From NCBI GenBank assembly GCA_014529385.2, contig CM043967.1:4213001-4277000 (forward strand): a DNA stretch of 64,000 nt, read 5' to 3'. The stretch comes from Adiantum capillus-veneris. Its lineage: Eukaryota > Streptophyta > Polypodiopsida > Polypodiales > Pteridaceae. A model generated the notes under the pieces. The model was given only the letters and a program-made list of their open reading frames with translations. It had not been told where the DNA came from and searched no databases. This document shows, piece after piece, positions 22,301 to 34,300 of the stretch. Each line of letters starts with the position of its first letter. The first letter of the stretch is position 1. The position numbers and the translations under genes were made by a program.

Positions 22301-25300
22301 AGGCCATGTCATTGCCTACGAGAGCCGATTGTTCTCAAGGCCGGAATTGACAGCACAGATATATGAGAAAGAGCTTTTGGCGGTTATCCATGCTCTTACT
22401 CGGTGGCAACATTACCTACTCGGACCCGATTTTACGGTCTTCACAGATCACCAGAGTTTACGCTACTTCTTGTCACAGAAGCAGCTATCGGAAAAGCAGA
22501 TGCGGTGGGCGAACGTCTTGTCACAGTTTCACTTCCAGATTGTCCATGTGCAGGGACAAAAGAATTTGGTGGCAGATGCTTTGTCCCGGAAGCCATTGGT
22601 TCTGGCTATTTCCGTGACACATCATAGGAGCTTCGAGGATATGGTCGATCAGTATGCAGATATTTTCACTCGGATACGGAATGGGGAGGTAGTAGCGGGA
22701 TATTCCATTCGGGATGGCTACTTGATTAAGAAAACGATGTTGTGTGTTACACAGCCATTGAGGGCAAAGGTTTTAACCGAATGCCACTATCCACCATTTA
22801 TGGGTCACCGCGGCATTGCTACCACCTTGAAAGGTGCGGAGAGATACTTCTTTTGGCCGAGACTCAACAAGGACGTAGACAATTTTGTACGCAATTGCTT
22901 GATATGCCAGAAGGTCAAGTTTGGCAGGCATAAAGCACAGGGAATGTTATAGCCTTTACCCATACCCACCCGCCCCGGGAAACTATTGCAATGGATTTCA
23001 TTTTTTATCTCCCGAGAACAAAAAGTGGGCACAATGGTATCTAGACTGTTATTGACAGATTTAGCAAGCAAGCTCATTTTATTCCAGTGACGAAAACAGT
23101 CAAGCCGGATTACTTAGCGAGACTGTTTGTGGCCCAGATCTTCAGATTACATGGCATGCCTGAGACAATTGTCTCTGACAAAGACCCCAGATTCACGAGT
23201 TTGTTTTGAAAGGCTATTTGGGAGAACATTGGCACGCAGTTGCAATTCTCGTTATCTTTCCACCCGCAGACAGATGGGCAATCTGAGATTGCAAATTTAG
23301 TCGTACTGGATTTGTTGAAGTCTTCTTCGTTGGATCAAAAGACTACATGAGAAAAGGTTTTTCCCTTTGGTGGAATATGCCTACAATAACACGATCAACT
23401 CTTTGATGAGGAAGGTGCCCCGATTATTGAATTTGCTACGAAGGTTCCACCCTCCTTAGCACGAAAGATAAGATTTTCTTTTGAAGCCAACCAGTTCACG
23501 AGGGACTTGGACTTGGTCCGTAAGGCTTTGGAGAAATCTCAAGAAAGACAGAAAAAGGCAGGAGATCGACATCGTCGTGATTTGAAATTAAAGGAGAACG
23601 ATTGGGTGCTCTTACGTATTGAGAAGACACGCCTGAGAAAGAAAAAGGGAAAGGAGCGGCTTTTTCCAAAGCTTAGCATGAGATACTATGGACCTTTCCA
23701 GATTTTCGAAAAGATAAATGATGTCTCCTTTCGACTGAAGCTGCCCGATACTTAGAGGATTCACAATGCTTTTCTTGTGAGTCTCCTGAAGCCTTTTAAA
23801 GGCGATGTGCCCGATGATGGAGAGCCCGATAAGCAACCCGAAGTGGAGAAAAACGAGGAGATACTCGTTCTAGAACAGATTTTGGCACATAAAGATAGAA
23901 AGGTAAGAGGTAAAATGATAAGGCGGTTCTTGGTTAAATTCAAGAACTATCCCGCATTGGATGCGAAGTGGATGGAGCAGGAGGACCTGACAGATATTCC
24001 TCAGATTGTGAATCTTTACCTTGAAGCTTTTGGTTTAGCATAGTCTATTCCAAGTAGAACCCCGAAATCAGCTGGGCTGAATTTGGTGCAGCGGGTATGC
24101 ACAAAAGGGGAGTCGCTCCACTCCTTTGTCAACAGATTGCCCTATTTTTGATACTAAAGTCACTGATATCCCTTTTGAGTTTCAGGGATATTCTGAGCTG
24201 ACAGTATTCTGTTGTATGACTTTATGAACTGGAATTCCCGATAATATAATACTGATTTGTTCTTGACTTGTCTAAGTGCAGGAACTGATAGACGAAATGA
24301 CTGCAACATTTTAGTCTAAAAGATCTCAATAGACGTGATTGCAATAAGGATTAGTTAATCGGGCATCTATGAGGTCCCGAGTGGATCTAGATGCGATTGC
24401 TAAATACATTGCCGATTAATCATGGTCTGAGATCCGAATGAATTTTTGAATGTGATTTGTCATGTGATGTCAAGTGATGTCCTGTGATGTGACTGTCAAT
24501 TGGTACATGTGCTAGATGTGTTGTTCCTAGTGCTTCGGTACTAACAGTCGGTGTCTGCTAAGACGATTTATGGCCTCTCTCTGTTTTGCAGGCGTAATCG
24601 AGGGCGATTACAATGCTTTCAAGAGGGGGGTATGTCACAAACTGGTGACGTGGTTGGCCTTACAATGGGCAGCAGAGCATACACAAACCTTCCCCGGTTG
24701 GCAGCGCCAGTCTTTGGGGCCAATACCTCTTGGACGGAACTCCGCCGGGCCGTGTCGAATCAATTGTGAACTGTTTTGAAGTGATTCTCTGTTGTGTCGC
24801 GGTAGAATCTTGACTTGGGGTATCCAAGTTTGTTACAGCAGAGTCTCAGAGTGAGACCCCTCCCACCCCCTTGTACTTTGAGCACAGAGAATACAAAAAG
24901 AAATACCGAAAGGGGCGCCAGTATTTGGGGTCAATATCTCTAGGCACGGAACTCCATCGGGCCGTGTCGAATCAATTGTGAACTATGAACTGTTTTGAAA
25001 TGAATCTCTGTTGTGTCGCGGTAGAATCTTGACTTGGAGTGTCCAAGTTTGTTATAGTTTCTAGTGATGCCATTTGGTCTCACAAATGCTCCTACTACGT
25101 TTCATAGGATGATGGATCGGATTTTTCGACAACATTAAAAGTTTGTCGGCACATTCTTTGACGACATGATAGTCTATTCGAAGAATGAAGAGGAGCATAG
25201 GCATCACTTGACCATTGTGTTTGAAGAGCTACGTAGTCACATGTTACTCATCAATCCCAAGAAAAGTGAATTCTTCTTGGAAGAGATCTACTTCTTGGCC

Positions 25301-28300
25301 AAATAGTGTCAAAGGATGGTGTCTGAATGGATCCTACCAAGGTTCAAGCAATCAAGACATGGCCAGACTTGAAGACTCTACGTGATGCCAGTAACTTCTT
25401 GGGATTATGTTCTTACTACAGAAGTTTCATCCGGAACTTTGTCAAGATTCCTTCACCCCTACATGCTCTGCAAAAGAAAGAGGTCACTTTCAAATGGACA
25501 CAAAAAGAGATTTCAGCTTTTTATCTATTAAAGGAAAAGATGACTTCGGATCAGATAATTGTTTTGCTAGATCTCAGGAAGTCATTTGTGGTCCAGTGTG
25601 CTGCATGTTGCAATAATATCGGGGCAGTGTTAATGCAAGATGGTGGGGTAGTGGCTTACGAAAGCAGAATCTTGCAAGGACCAAAAAAGACTATGCAAAT
25701 CTATGAGAAAAAGCTATTGGTTGTGACTCGTGCGCTTTCAAGTTGAAAACACTACCTGCTAGGTGCTGATTTTGTTGTCCAAACAAATAATCAGACCTTG
25801 CAATACTTCTTGAAGACACAGTAAAAGTTATTTGAAAAGAATATGCGATCGGCACACATTCTCTCTATATTCCAAGTTCAAATTGTGCATGTGGAAGGCA
25901 AGAAGAATGTTGTCGTTGATGTGTTATCAAGAAAGCCACAAATTTCAGCTGTGTCAAATCCTTATCATCATGAGCTTGATGACATGAAGGAACAATATGC
26001 TACTGGTAAAGATTTTGCAAGAATTTTTGAACAGTTGCAAGATGGACAATGCCATATGAGCATTATCTCCTCAGGGACCGTTTTATGATGATGCATGGCA
26101 GACTATGTATCACTAGGTCATTGCGACATAAGGTTATGGTAGAAAGTCATGTCCCACCGTATGCACGGCATCGAGGTATAGATGCAACAATGAAAGTGGT
26201 GGAGACATTCTTTTATTGGCCTAGTTTGAGGAGAGATGTGGATGCCTTTGTGCAAGCATGCATAATTTGCCAAAAGGTCAAGTTTGACAGGCAAAAGACA
26301 CCAGGGTTATTGCAAACATTGCCTATTCCAAATAAGCCATGGAAAAGTATTGCTATGGATTTTATCTTTCATCTTTCGAGAACGCCGACAAGGAATGATG
26401 GTATATGGACGATTATTTGCACGTTCAGCAAACATGCCCATTTCATTCATGTCAGGAAGGAGATAAAGTCTGATCAGATGACACGATTGTTTATGTGCAA
26501 TGTATTTAAGTACCATGGTATGCCACAATCAACTGCTAGTGATCAAGATCCTCGCATGGCGAGCTTGTTTTGGAGAGGCTTGTTTGAAAACATGGCCACT
26601 ACGCTCAAGTTTTCAGCCTCATTTCATTCACAAACTGATGGACACTCAAAAGAGGCTAATTCTATTGTCTTAGATCTACTTGAATACTATGTGTCGGAAA
26701 ATAAGGGCAAGTGGGAACAGTAATTACCTATACTTGAGTATTTATACAGCAAAACGGTGCGTTCGTCAACAGGCAAGGCACCCTTTGAAATTGTTGAAGG
26801 TGGCAAAAAGGTTCCTCCCATTTTCCACACAAAGGACAATATTTTCAAAGCAAATCAATATGTTGAAAGTATGGATGACATGTATAAGAAAATTAAGCTT
26901 GCCTTAGAGAAGACTCAGGCAAAGCAGAAAAGAGTTGTTGATCGTCACCGACGTGAACTGTTGTTTTCACGTGGTGATTGGGTTCTTCTGCGGTTTGAAA
27001 AGGCCAGATTAAAGAAGATGAAGGGCAAGGAAAGGTTGTTTCCAAAGCTCAACATGCACTACTATGGGTCTTTTCAAGTACTTGCCAAGATCAGCGATGT
27101 TGCTTATAGGCTGAAATTGCCTGACACTTCATAACGTGTTTCACGTGGGTCTTCTAAGACCCTTTGTGGGTGATGTGCCGATCAACCAAAAGTTGAGTTA
27201 CTTGATGAGATCCTGGTACCTGAGCAGATTTTGGCACAAAAGGAGAGAAAATTCAAGGAAAAAGTTGCACGGACTTATTTGGTGAAGTTCAACTTTCTCG
27301 CGCATACATGTGATGATGAAAGGGTGCTAATCACACTAAATCATCTATGGCATGTATATTAGGCATGCAATCGAGGACGTTTGCGATTTCAAGAGGGAGG
27401 TATGTCACGAGGCTCTGACAACCACTAACTTTAGTTGTTGATTTCTTTACCTTGATTTTTATTTGATTTTTGGGACCTCTTGTTGAAGTCACAAATGTCC
27501 GGACATTGTATGGCCAGTGTAAAACGGCTGATGGCCAAGAGTTTCACCCGTAGCAGTGAAGGCCAAGTCGCCACGAGATGGTTGAGCCGATTGGCACTCG
27601 AATCCAAGTAGTAAAAGGGTGGCTAGGCTCACGTCGAAGTCATTTAGGCCCCACATGACACTTTATAAGTTGGTGGGTACTAGAAAATTAACTCGAAAAG
27701 GGCAAACTGGACACATGGCAACTCCAGAACAATCTGCCAGACACATCAGCAAGATCTGGCACCCCAAATCAATCAAGAAGAGACAGGATCTGATTTGACT
27801 TCAATAAGTGCCTATTGTGTGTGTGAGTAGTTGGTGCAGGTGATCGCAGCTTTAATGGAAAGCTTGCCTTCTCCTCTGTTCTATGTAGCACGATGATTCT
27901 GCTCTCGTGCAACTCTCTCCTCTTATGAATACAGAATTGAGATGCCCACTCGAGGGCTATTCATTTGTATGTACAGTTCTGTGGGTTCATGCACGATTGC
28001 CAAGGCAAGAGCCTCTTGCACAAATACCGGATTACCTGATTGCTAAACCCAAAAGGTACAGGTTGATTCAAAGAGATTTTTTGCAAGAAATCTTGTCCAA
28101 ATCAAAGGGCAAGTAGCCCTACACGTGTGGGAACTCGAGTGCTTGCTAGAGATGCGACCGGCATACGAAACGGAGCCCAAAACAGAGAATCACGGCTTCC
28201 TGTAATTTTCTGCAGGTTTAGGGTTTCGACCCATTTTTATGCCAAAAAGTCCCAGGAGCTTCGGGGAAGCTAAGGAACTGCGAAACAGGTGTTCCGGTGC

Positions 28301-31300
28301 ATTTTAGAGGCAAAAAAAAGTAATTTCAGCCTGCTGTATTTTCTCGCCAGGTTTGTCAAAGTGCTCTAATGCATGTGGGAAGTCACCTAGTGCATGGGGA
28401 TTTTGTCTGTGAAGCCTTCTACTATCGTTATGCTGCCGAAATTGAGCTAGAGTAGGCCATTTTCAGCCCAGTAAAAGTAAGACAGCACGAAGAAATTTAC
28501 AGATTTTCTCCAAAGTATAATTGCAATAAAGAAATACCAAAAGGGGCACCAACCTTTGGGGCCAACGCGGTGTCACTGTCTACTGTGATTTGTTTTTGAA
28601 GTGTTGAATTCCAGTCATAGGTTTATTCGTGAAGTTCTTTTGTGTCGTAAAGTACACATACAGTTAATCAATGTAAAGATCGGGTGAAAGCCAAAGTCTA
28701 CCGCCCTTTAGTGAGTCTACAGGCCGGTTCCATCTGTGGTGAGAGGCACCGACAATTCAGTATCTAAGGGTGCAGTAGAATCAGCAGCGGCAACAACAGG
28801 AGAATCAATAGTGCTATAACAACAGATTCAACATCCTTGGAGGGAGAACCAACTGCCTCCATGGAGGCCTCCACAGGGATCGTCCAAACAGTTGCACTAG
28901 AATCGAAGAGCAATATCTGAATCAACAGTGGCTGCCTTCATTGGCATCAACTGCAGTGTCTTCTATTATGATACCCACTGTTAGAGGCTCCATGATGACC
29001 TCGGCAGTCACAGCCGTATGAATGTACTCAGAAGATTCACAGGTTCAGTTGTTGTCGTTGCAGCAAGAGGTGCAGACTCCAACTCAACAAATGCCGCAGT
29101 AGATGGTGAAGCTGATGACTCCATGTCATCTCAAACAACAGCTAAGTACTGTTGATGGCACAGTTATAAATCCAGCATTGTCAGGCAACAACTGTTCCTC
29201 TGCAAAATCGATCACCTCAGTGGTCACCTTGCTCTTTTGTGCTTCTTCGGGAGGAACATCTTCCGGATTTACATCCAGAGTATCAACAGACTCGAGTGAG
29301 GGCAGAGGACTAGATGCTAAAGTCTACGAACAATGGAGATGCACATTTCAGAATCATCACTCTATAGATCCACTTCTACTGCGGCTAGTATTGGTGGCCA
29401 ATGCCTTGGCTTATCTCGATAAAAGCGGCAGGACTGAAGACTGGCACTGTATCGCTTCTTCTTCTTTGTTGAGGCCATGTCTCTCTATCTAGAGGGAAAG
29501 ATCATTTTGCAGTTTTCATATGCCTTTGTCTCAGGAGCCTGACCTCTTGGATCAGGAGTACGCAGATGATACCCTGTTGTTTTTGCATTAATCCAGATAG
29601 TTTGCCTGTAGTGCTCAGTTTTTTTGCCTGGCCAATAACGGTGCCATCAATTGGTACGAGTCTTATGGATATTTGGTGTGCGTGGAGGAGAAGTGCCATT
29701 GGGGATTCTCGGATGGCATCACTTGGCTGGGACCTTGTCAGGCTTGCCGTTATTTGGGATTTAGGGTGAGCATTGGCATTGATATGCAGCAAAAGTTTGA
29801 GCCAGATTTGTAGTTCATTGTAAAAAAAACTCTATCATTGGTCTTCCATGCATTGGGAGATCCTGAGTGGTATGCTTGGTGAGCAGTCGAGGTCTTTGGC
29901 AGAGATAGAGAGACAGCCATTGATATGGAGTACAAACGCAAAGGATAAGGATGGCCATCAGCTGGTAGAGAGGACTCATATAGATTGGGCTAGATGGGAT
30001 GGCAGCTACTCAATATATGCTTACTGGTCAGAGGCTACACTGATAGAGACTAATTTATTGATTAAGAGTTTGAATTCCATAAGGAGATTGCTATTTTTAC
30101 GGCTGAGATTGAGGCAGCTATCTCAGATGATTGGCTTGCAGCGATTAGTGGGGAGATGACTGTGCCAAGCCACGATGGCTGGTAGGGTTACTTTGATCAT
30201 TTGATGGTAGCAACCACCCTATTCTGGCATGGCGAGGATCCATGGTTTTCTCGGCCTTTGAGGATTGAGGTCACTCCGGGCTGAGATTTCACCTTCACAG
30301 TTGTCCTGTCCCACTATGCAGCCTATCAAAGTGGTCGGCTCTCGTGGCAAGAGGGCATGTGTGGATCCATTGTGTCCTTCTCATGATTCCCCTGCTTGGC
30401 GCCTACGGATATGGAAGGAGCCACCCTTTTTCACGATTGATTTGGGGTGGTTGTGATCATCTTATCAGATACCGGGGGCTGAATACACCGTTCGCATTGG
30501 TTGAACCATTCTCTCGTCACATGCAGCATTGCCTTGACCAGAAGATTTCACATGCTTTCCTCTGGCAGTTTTGATCATGTACTTAGGACTCCACATAAGC
30601 AAGTGTATCTAGTATTTCATGAGGATGTTCTCCCTGTTAGCACTTGGGCAGCCTACTCCGGCCATGATCCGACTTTTCAGCCACGCAACTTACAGGCTGA
30701 TGAGTCCGCACGACACTGCTTTTGGGTTTGCCCACATCCTCATTTAGTTTGGCGAGCGGTATGTATGCTTCTAAGCCGAGCTGGTTTGCATCATAGTTAT
30801 GTGACTTGGGGGGGCACTCACTTGGCTTCAGCAGTTTCCAGGGTCGCACTTGCTAAATGAGGGGCCAGCAACAAATCCAGTTTTTCTGCTCTGAGACTTG
30901 GGATATAGGCAGGGCACATGATGACATGCTGCTGTCCACTGTCTATGCTTTTGATGCCCACCCATGTGACATTTTCTTTGTCACAATCCAGCGTTACTTT
31001 GTGGATTATTTGGAAGGCTAGAAGCACACACGTTTTCAGTGCCACTCCTTCCTTTACATCAAATGAGAGTGTTATGTCCAGCTCACAGGAGAGGGGATCT
31101 AGCCTAGACGCCGTCGGGATGGGCGTCCAGTGTCCGGGTGGACGTAGTGTGAACCTGGCCAGTGTGGCCAGCCGTGATATCGACCCCCACTGACAGAGTG
31201 CCAATGGTTAGCCCGTGAGGCTAGGAGTGCGCGAGCTCACCTCGAGGAGGTGAAGCCGGGTGGTATGGGACGCTCGGTCTTACAGGTGCACGCCTACGTC

Positions 31301-34300
31301 CTCGGACGCTGCCCAACACAGGGGAGCTACCGGATGGTGGCTATGGTCGGGTGGTTCGTCCGACGCGTGTCTGCAGGTGGTCCGTGTAGCCGGGAGATCC
31401 ACTCCACGTGTTCATTTCAGAGAGGGTAACAGGGTGCACCTTAGAGCCCAAGGACAGACATGATTAAGGAGAGGACAATCCACGCTAGACCACATTCTTA
31501 CTCTAGGTTAGATTTTTATGGAGGAGGATTATTGTTGCTTAGTGGATTCTACAAAGCCTTTAATGCAGCTCATAGGGCTAGACTGCTGCATAGGGGATGT
31601 ATGACATTGGGTTACCTTGAGAGATTACTTGGGGGACTTTATCATTATATGAAATAGTGAATCGCAGATTGCATACACCTGAGGGCCCTATTCACTCCAC
31701 CATAGGGGCGAACTGGGATGTCTGCCTTGTCCCACACTCAATGGCATGTATATGAACTCGCTTGCCATGCACATTCCTACAGGACAACTAAGCTTTACAG
31801 CATATCGATCCCTCTCTTACTATATGCAGATGAAAACTGATTATCCAAAACGTTTGTAGAGAGATCTGAATGCATTGCAATTATACTCACAGGCTAGTAG
31901 TTTGTCGGTAAACCTATAGTACACTAATGGAGTATGGGCTTATTCAAATACATGCTTGGGGGTACTCTGCACAGGCCCACCTTTCTCATTGAGAGGGGCT
32001 GCTGATGTTCAACTGACAAAAGGATATGTTGCCTCGGGTGTTTTAAAGAGGATGTGCAAACTTCACACAAAGCTCTGGTTGTTTAATACTCTAGTCACAT
32101 CTTCCTGTTCCATGACGTACAATTTTCAAGACCTAGTTTGGACCATTCTTGTAGGCTGGGTTATACTTATTACGAATGGAGGTGGATGGGGTGACCCTTG
32201 TTGACTATGACATCCAAGATAATAAAAAGTAAGGCCTCCATCCCCCATGAGATTGTCATGGCAGAGCTTAGTGCTACCCTACTCAGAGTTGAGGTACTTA
32301 CTAATCAGTCTCCTTCATGTAGTCATCTAGATGCCTAGCCAGTGAGGCAGATGATACCCGTTGATATTCACAGACGTCAGCATGCTTTCAGTTACATGCC
32401 TTCACTATGGACATTTTTTCACCAGAGTTGAGGCACTTACTAATCAGTCTCCTTCATGCATGACTGTGGGAGCTCCCCGTGCACAATAAATGGATAGCTT
32501 TGTAGTCATCTAGATGCCTAGCCAGTGAGGCAGATGATACCCGTTGATATTCACAGACGTAAGCATGCTTTCAGTTACATGGCTTCACTATGGACGTTTT
32601 TTCACCAGAAATGTTGCTTGTCAACCAAGGCATGCTAATTAGCATTCTGTATTGCAAGTTTGCATTCTAGACAAGCTTACAAAGATATTTACTGAGCTTG
32701 TTCGCATATTGGATTATGCTAAATATCCTAATTCTCATTTGTGATGTGCTAGATAGCATGCTATATAGCATACTGAATACGGTACTTAACCTACTGGATA
32801 AATTAAACAGGATAGTAGATATGTTTGTCAGCAATGATATGTATCTCCAAACAAGCATGCAAACAAACATAATCATTGCATTGCAGCAAAAACAAAGATT
32901 CCTTTAGCAAAACCTTGAGCATTCTATTCAAACATACATCACAGAAGTTCACATTGATGCTAAAATGTATTTTAAAAGACAGATCAGATACACAAACAAC
33001 AGCCTTGTAGAAGGTGATGCTGTAACTTGATAGCAATCTTCATAGCACAAAACCTCAAAAATCTTAAGGATATCTTTGTATAAGTCAAATGTGGCACAAC
33101 ACAGATCTTGGAAGTAGAGTACTTGCAAGGCCTCTGCTTGAGCTTGCGCACTAGTCCGAACAAGAAGGTCATCACACATTTTGTCAATTTGATAACGCAA
33201 CAATGATCGCTCATCTTCAAACTCCTGCATTTTATTTTTCAAAGCTTGTTCCAATGTCTTTTTTTCTTTTTCAAGTGAGGCTGATCTGCACTACATTAAA
33301 TTACCTCATTCAGGGATTAGGCATCATAGTTTGACAAGCTTTATTTAACCCAAGACAATTGTGAACCTTTGTGCTAGACGACGCTGTAGTTCAAGTGTCT
33401 GCTCCATGTCTTCATGAAGGGTATTGAATTCAGCTTCTGCGCGCTCTACATTCTCATGATTTTGTTTCATGTATAACTCCAGCCTGCCTTTACAACATCA
33501 GAAAGACACAATTAGGAACAGTTTGTAGTTCAAAAAATCCCCGGTCTTTATCATAATTCAATCCCTCAACAGGAAGACCTAGAGACACACCTATCTCTAA
33601 GTTGTTGGTTCACATCTTGTAGATGCTGTTCGTTTTCAATATGTGCCTCAAGATCAAGTTGAAGAGACTCTACTTGCCGGCGTAAAGTTGCAGCATCTGA
33701 TGCTGGTGGTGCCATTAGTGCTTCAATCTTTGAGCGACTTCCTACTCGAAGTAGTGTGTGATGGGTTATTGCTGTCGGACATGGAGTGCCCATCTGATCC
33801 GCTGACATGTTCTGGCTGCCGCCTGCACTGTCCGGCTGATGAGCTTCAGAAGTCAGCTTTGTAGCTATTGGCTTGGTAGAATCAATGGACTTATTGGCCA
33901 CAGGACATGCCTTCGCAGGAGACGAAGAGGAATTTGAAGGACCAGACCCACTTTCAACATGTAATATTTCTTCCAACTGCTGATCTCCACTGCATATCGT
34001 GTCTATCTAGAGAAGAACATAGACCCCAAGTCAAAAAATAATGTCGCCTGCCAACAGTGAGGAATTTTGCATTGCTTTTACTATTTGTGATAACCACTCT
34101 GTCTCATATACAGCATAAATTCTATGCAAGAGATTACTTTGCTTTTAGAAGACATATCATCATTGTTGTCAAATTCCCTATCCGTCAAAATTATTGTCGG
34201 AAAAAGATTGAAAGTACACATCTGATCCTAATGTCAGCCAAAAAGAGGACGACTCCACATCTAAAGATCTATCTGCAAAGGGCTCTTAAAATCCTCAGTA

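Larger units (their letters stand above)
18772..25056 (+). mobile_element. Family-1 Ty3/gypsy chromovirus nested in element F (element G)
   Basis: A complete insertion: 5' LTR 18772-19345, primer site, gag, protease, RT, RNase H, integrase, chromodomain, polypurine tract (24620-24632) and an unusual 3' LTR made of two pieces (24633-24837 and 24838-25056). Target duplication gtttc. All genes are broken. Confidence 0.93.
18545..27360 (+). pseudogene. Pol of element F, split by element G
   Basis: The RT N-terminal part (18560-18771: [27 protein letters not shown]) continues after the insertion at 25057 with [13 protein letters not shown] and the active-site motif FFDDMIVYS (about 25160). RNase H follows (25560-25920), the integrase zinc finger at 26150-26285, and the integrase core with [22 protein letters not shown] and [17 protein letters not shown] (26355-26680). 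Stops occur at about 25138, 25323, 25746 and 26722, with several frameshifts. Its protein is clearly diverged from family 1. A chromodomain remnant ([16 protein letters not shown], 27205-27300) is cut short. Confidence 0.88.
16921..28745 (+). mobile_element. Family-2 Ty3/gypsy element (element F) with nested element G
   Basis: 5' LTR 16921-18540, a pol interior 18545-18771 plus 25057-27360, and 3' LTR 27403-28745. Gag and protease are missing: the LTR passes straight into RT sequence at about 18545. Element G sits in the RT gene between codons for the PYEFL and [10 protein letters not shown] motifs. The missing start of the 5' LTR is replaced by the protease of element E. Confidence 0.85.

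Noticed and set aside
32285-32609. CRISPR-like repeat array
   Set aside because: Only two long imperfect units with no regular spacers, in eukaryotic DNA.
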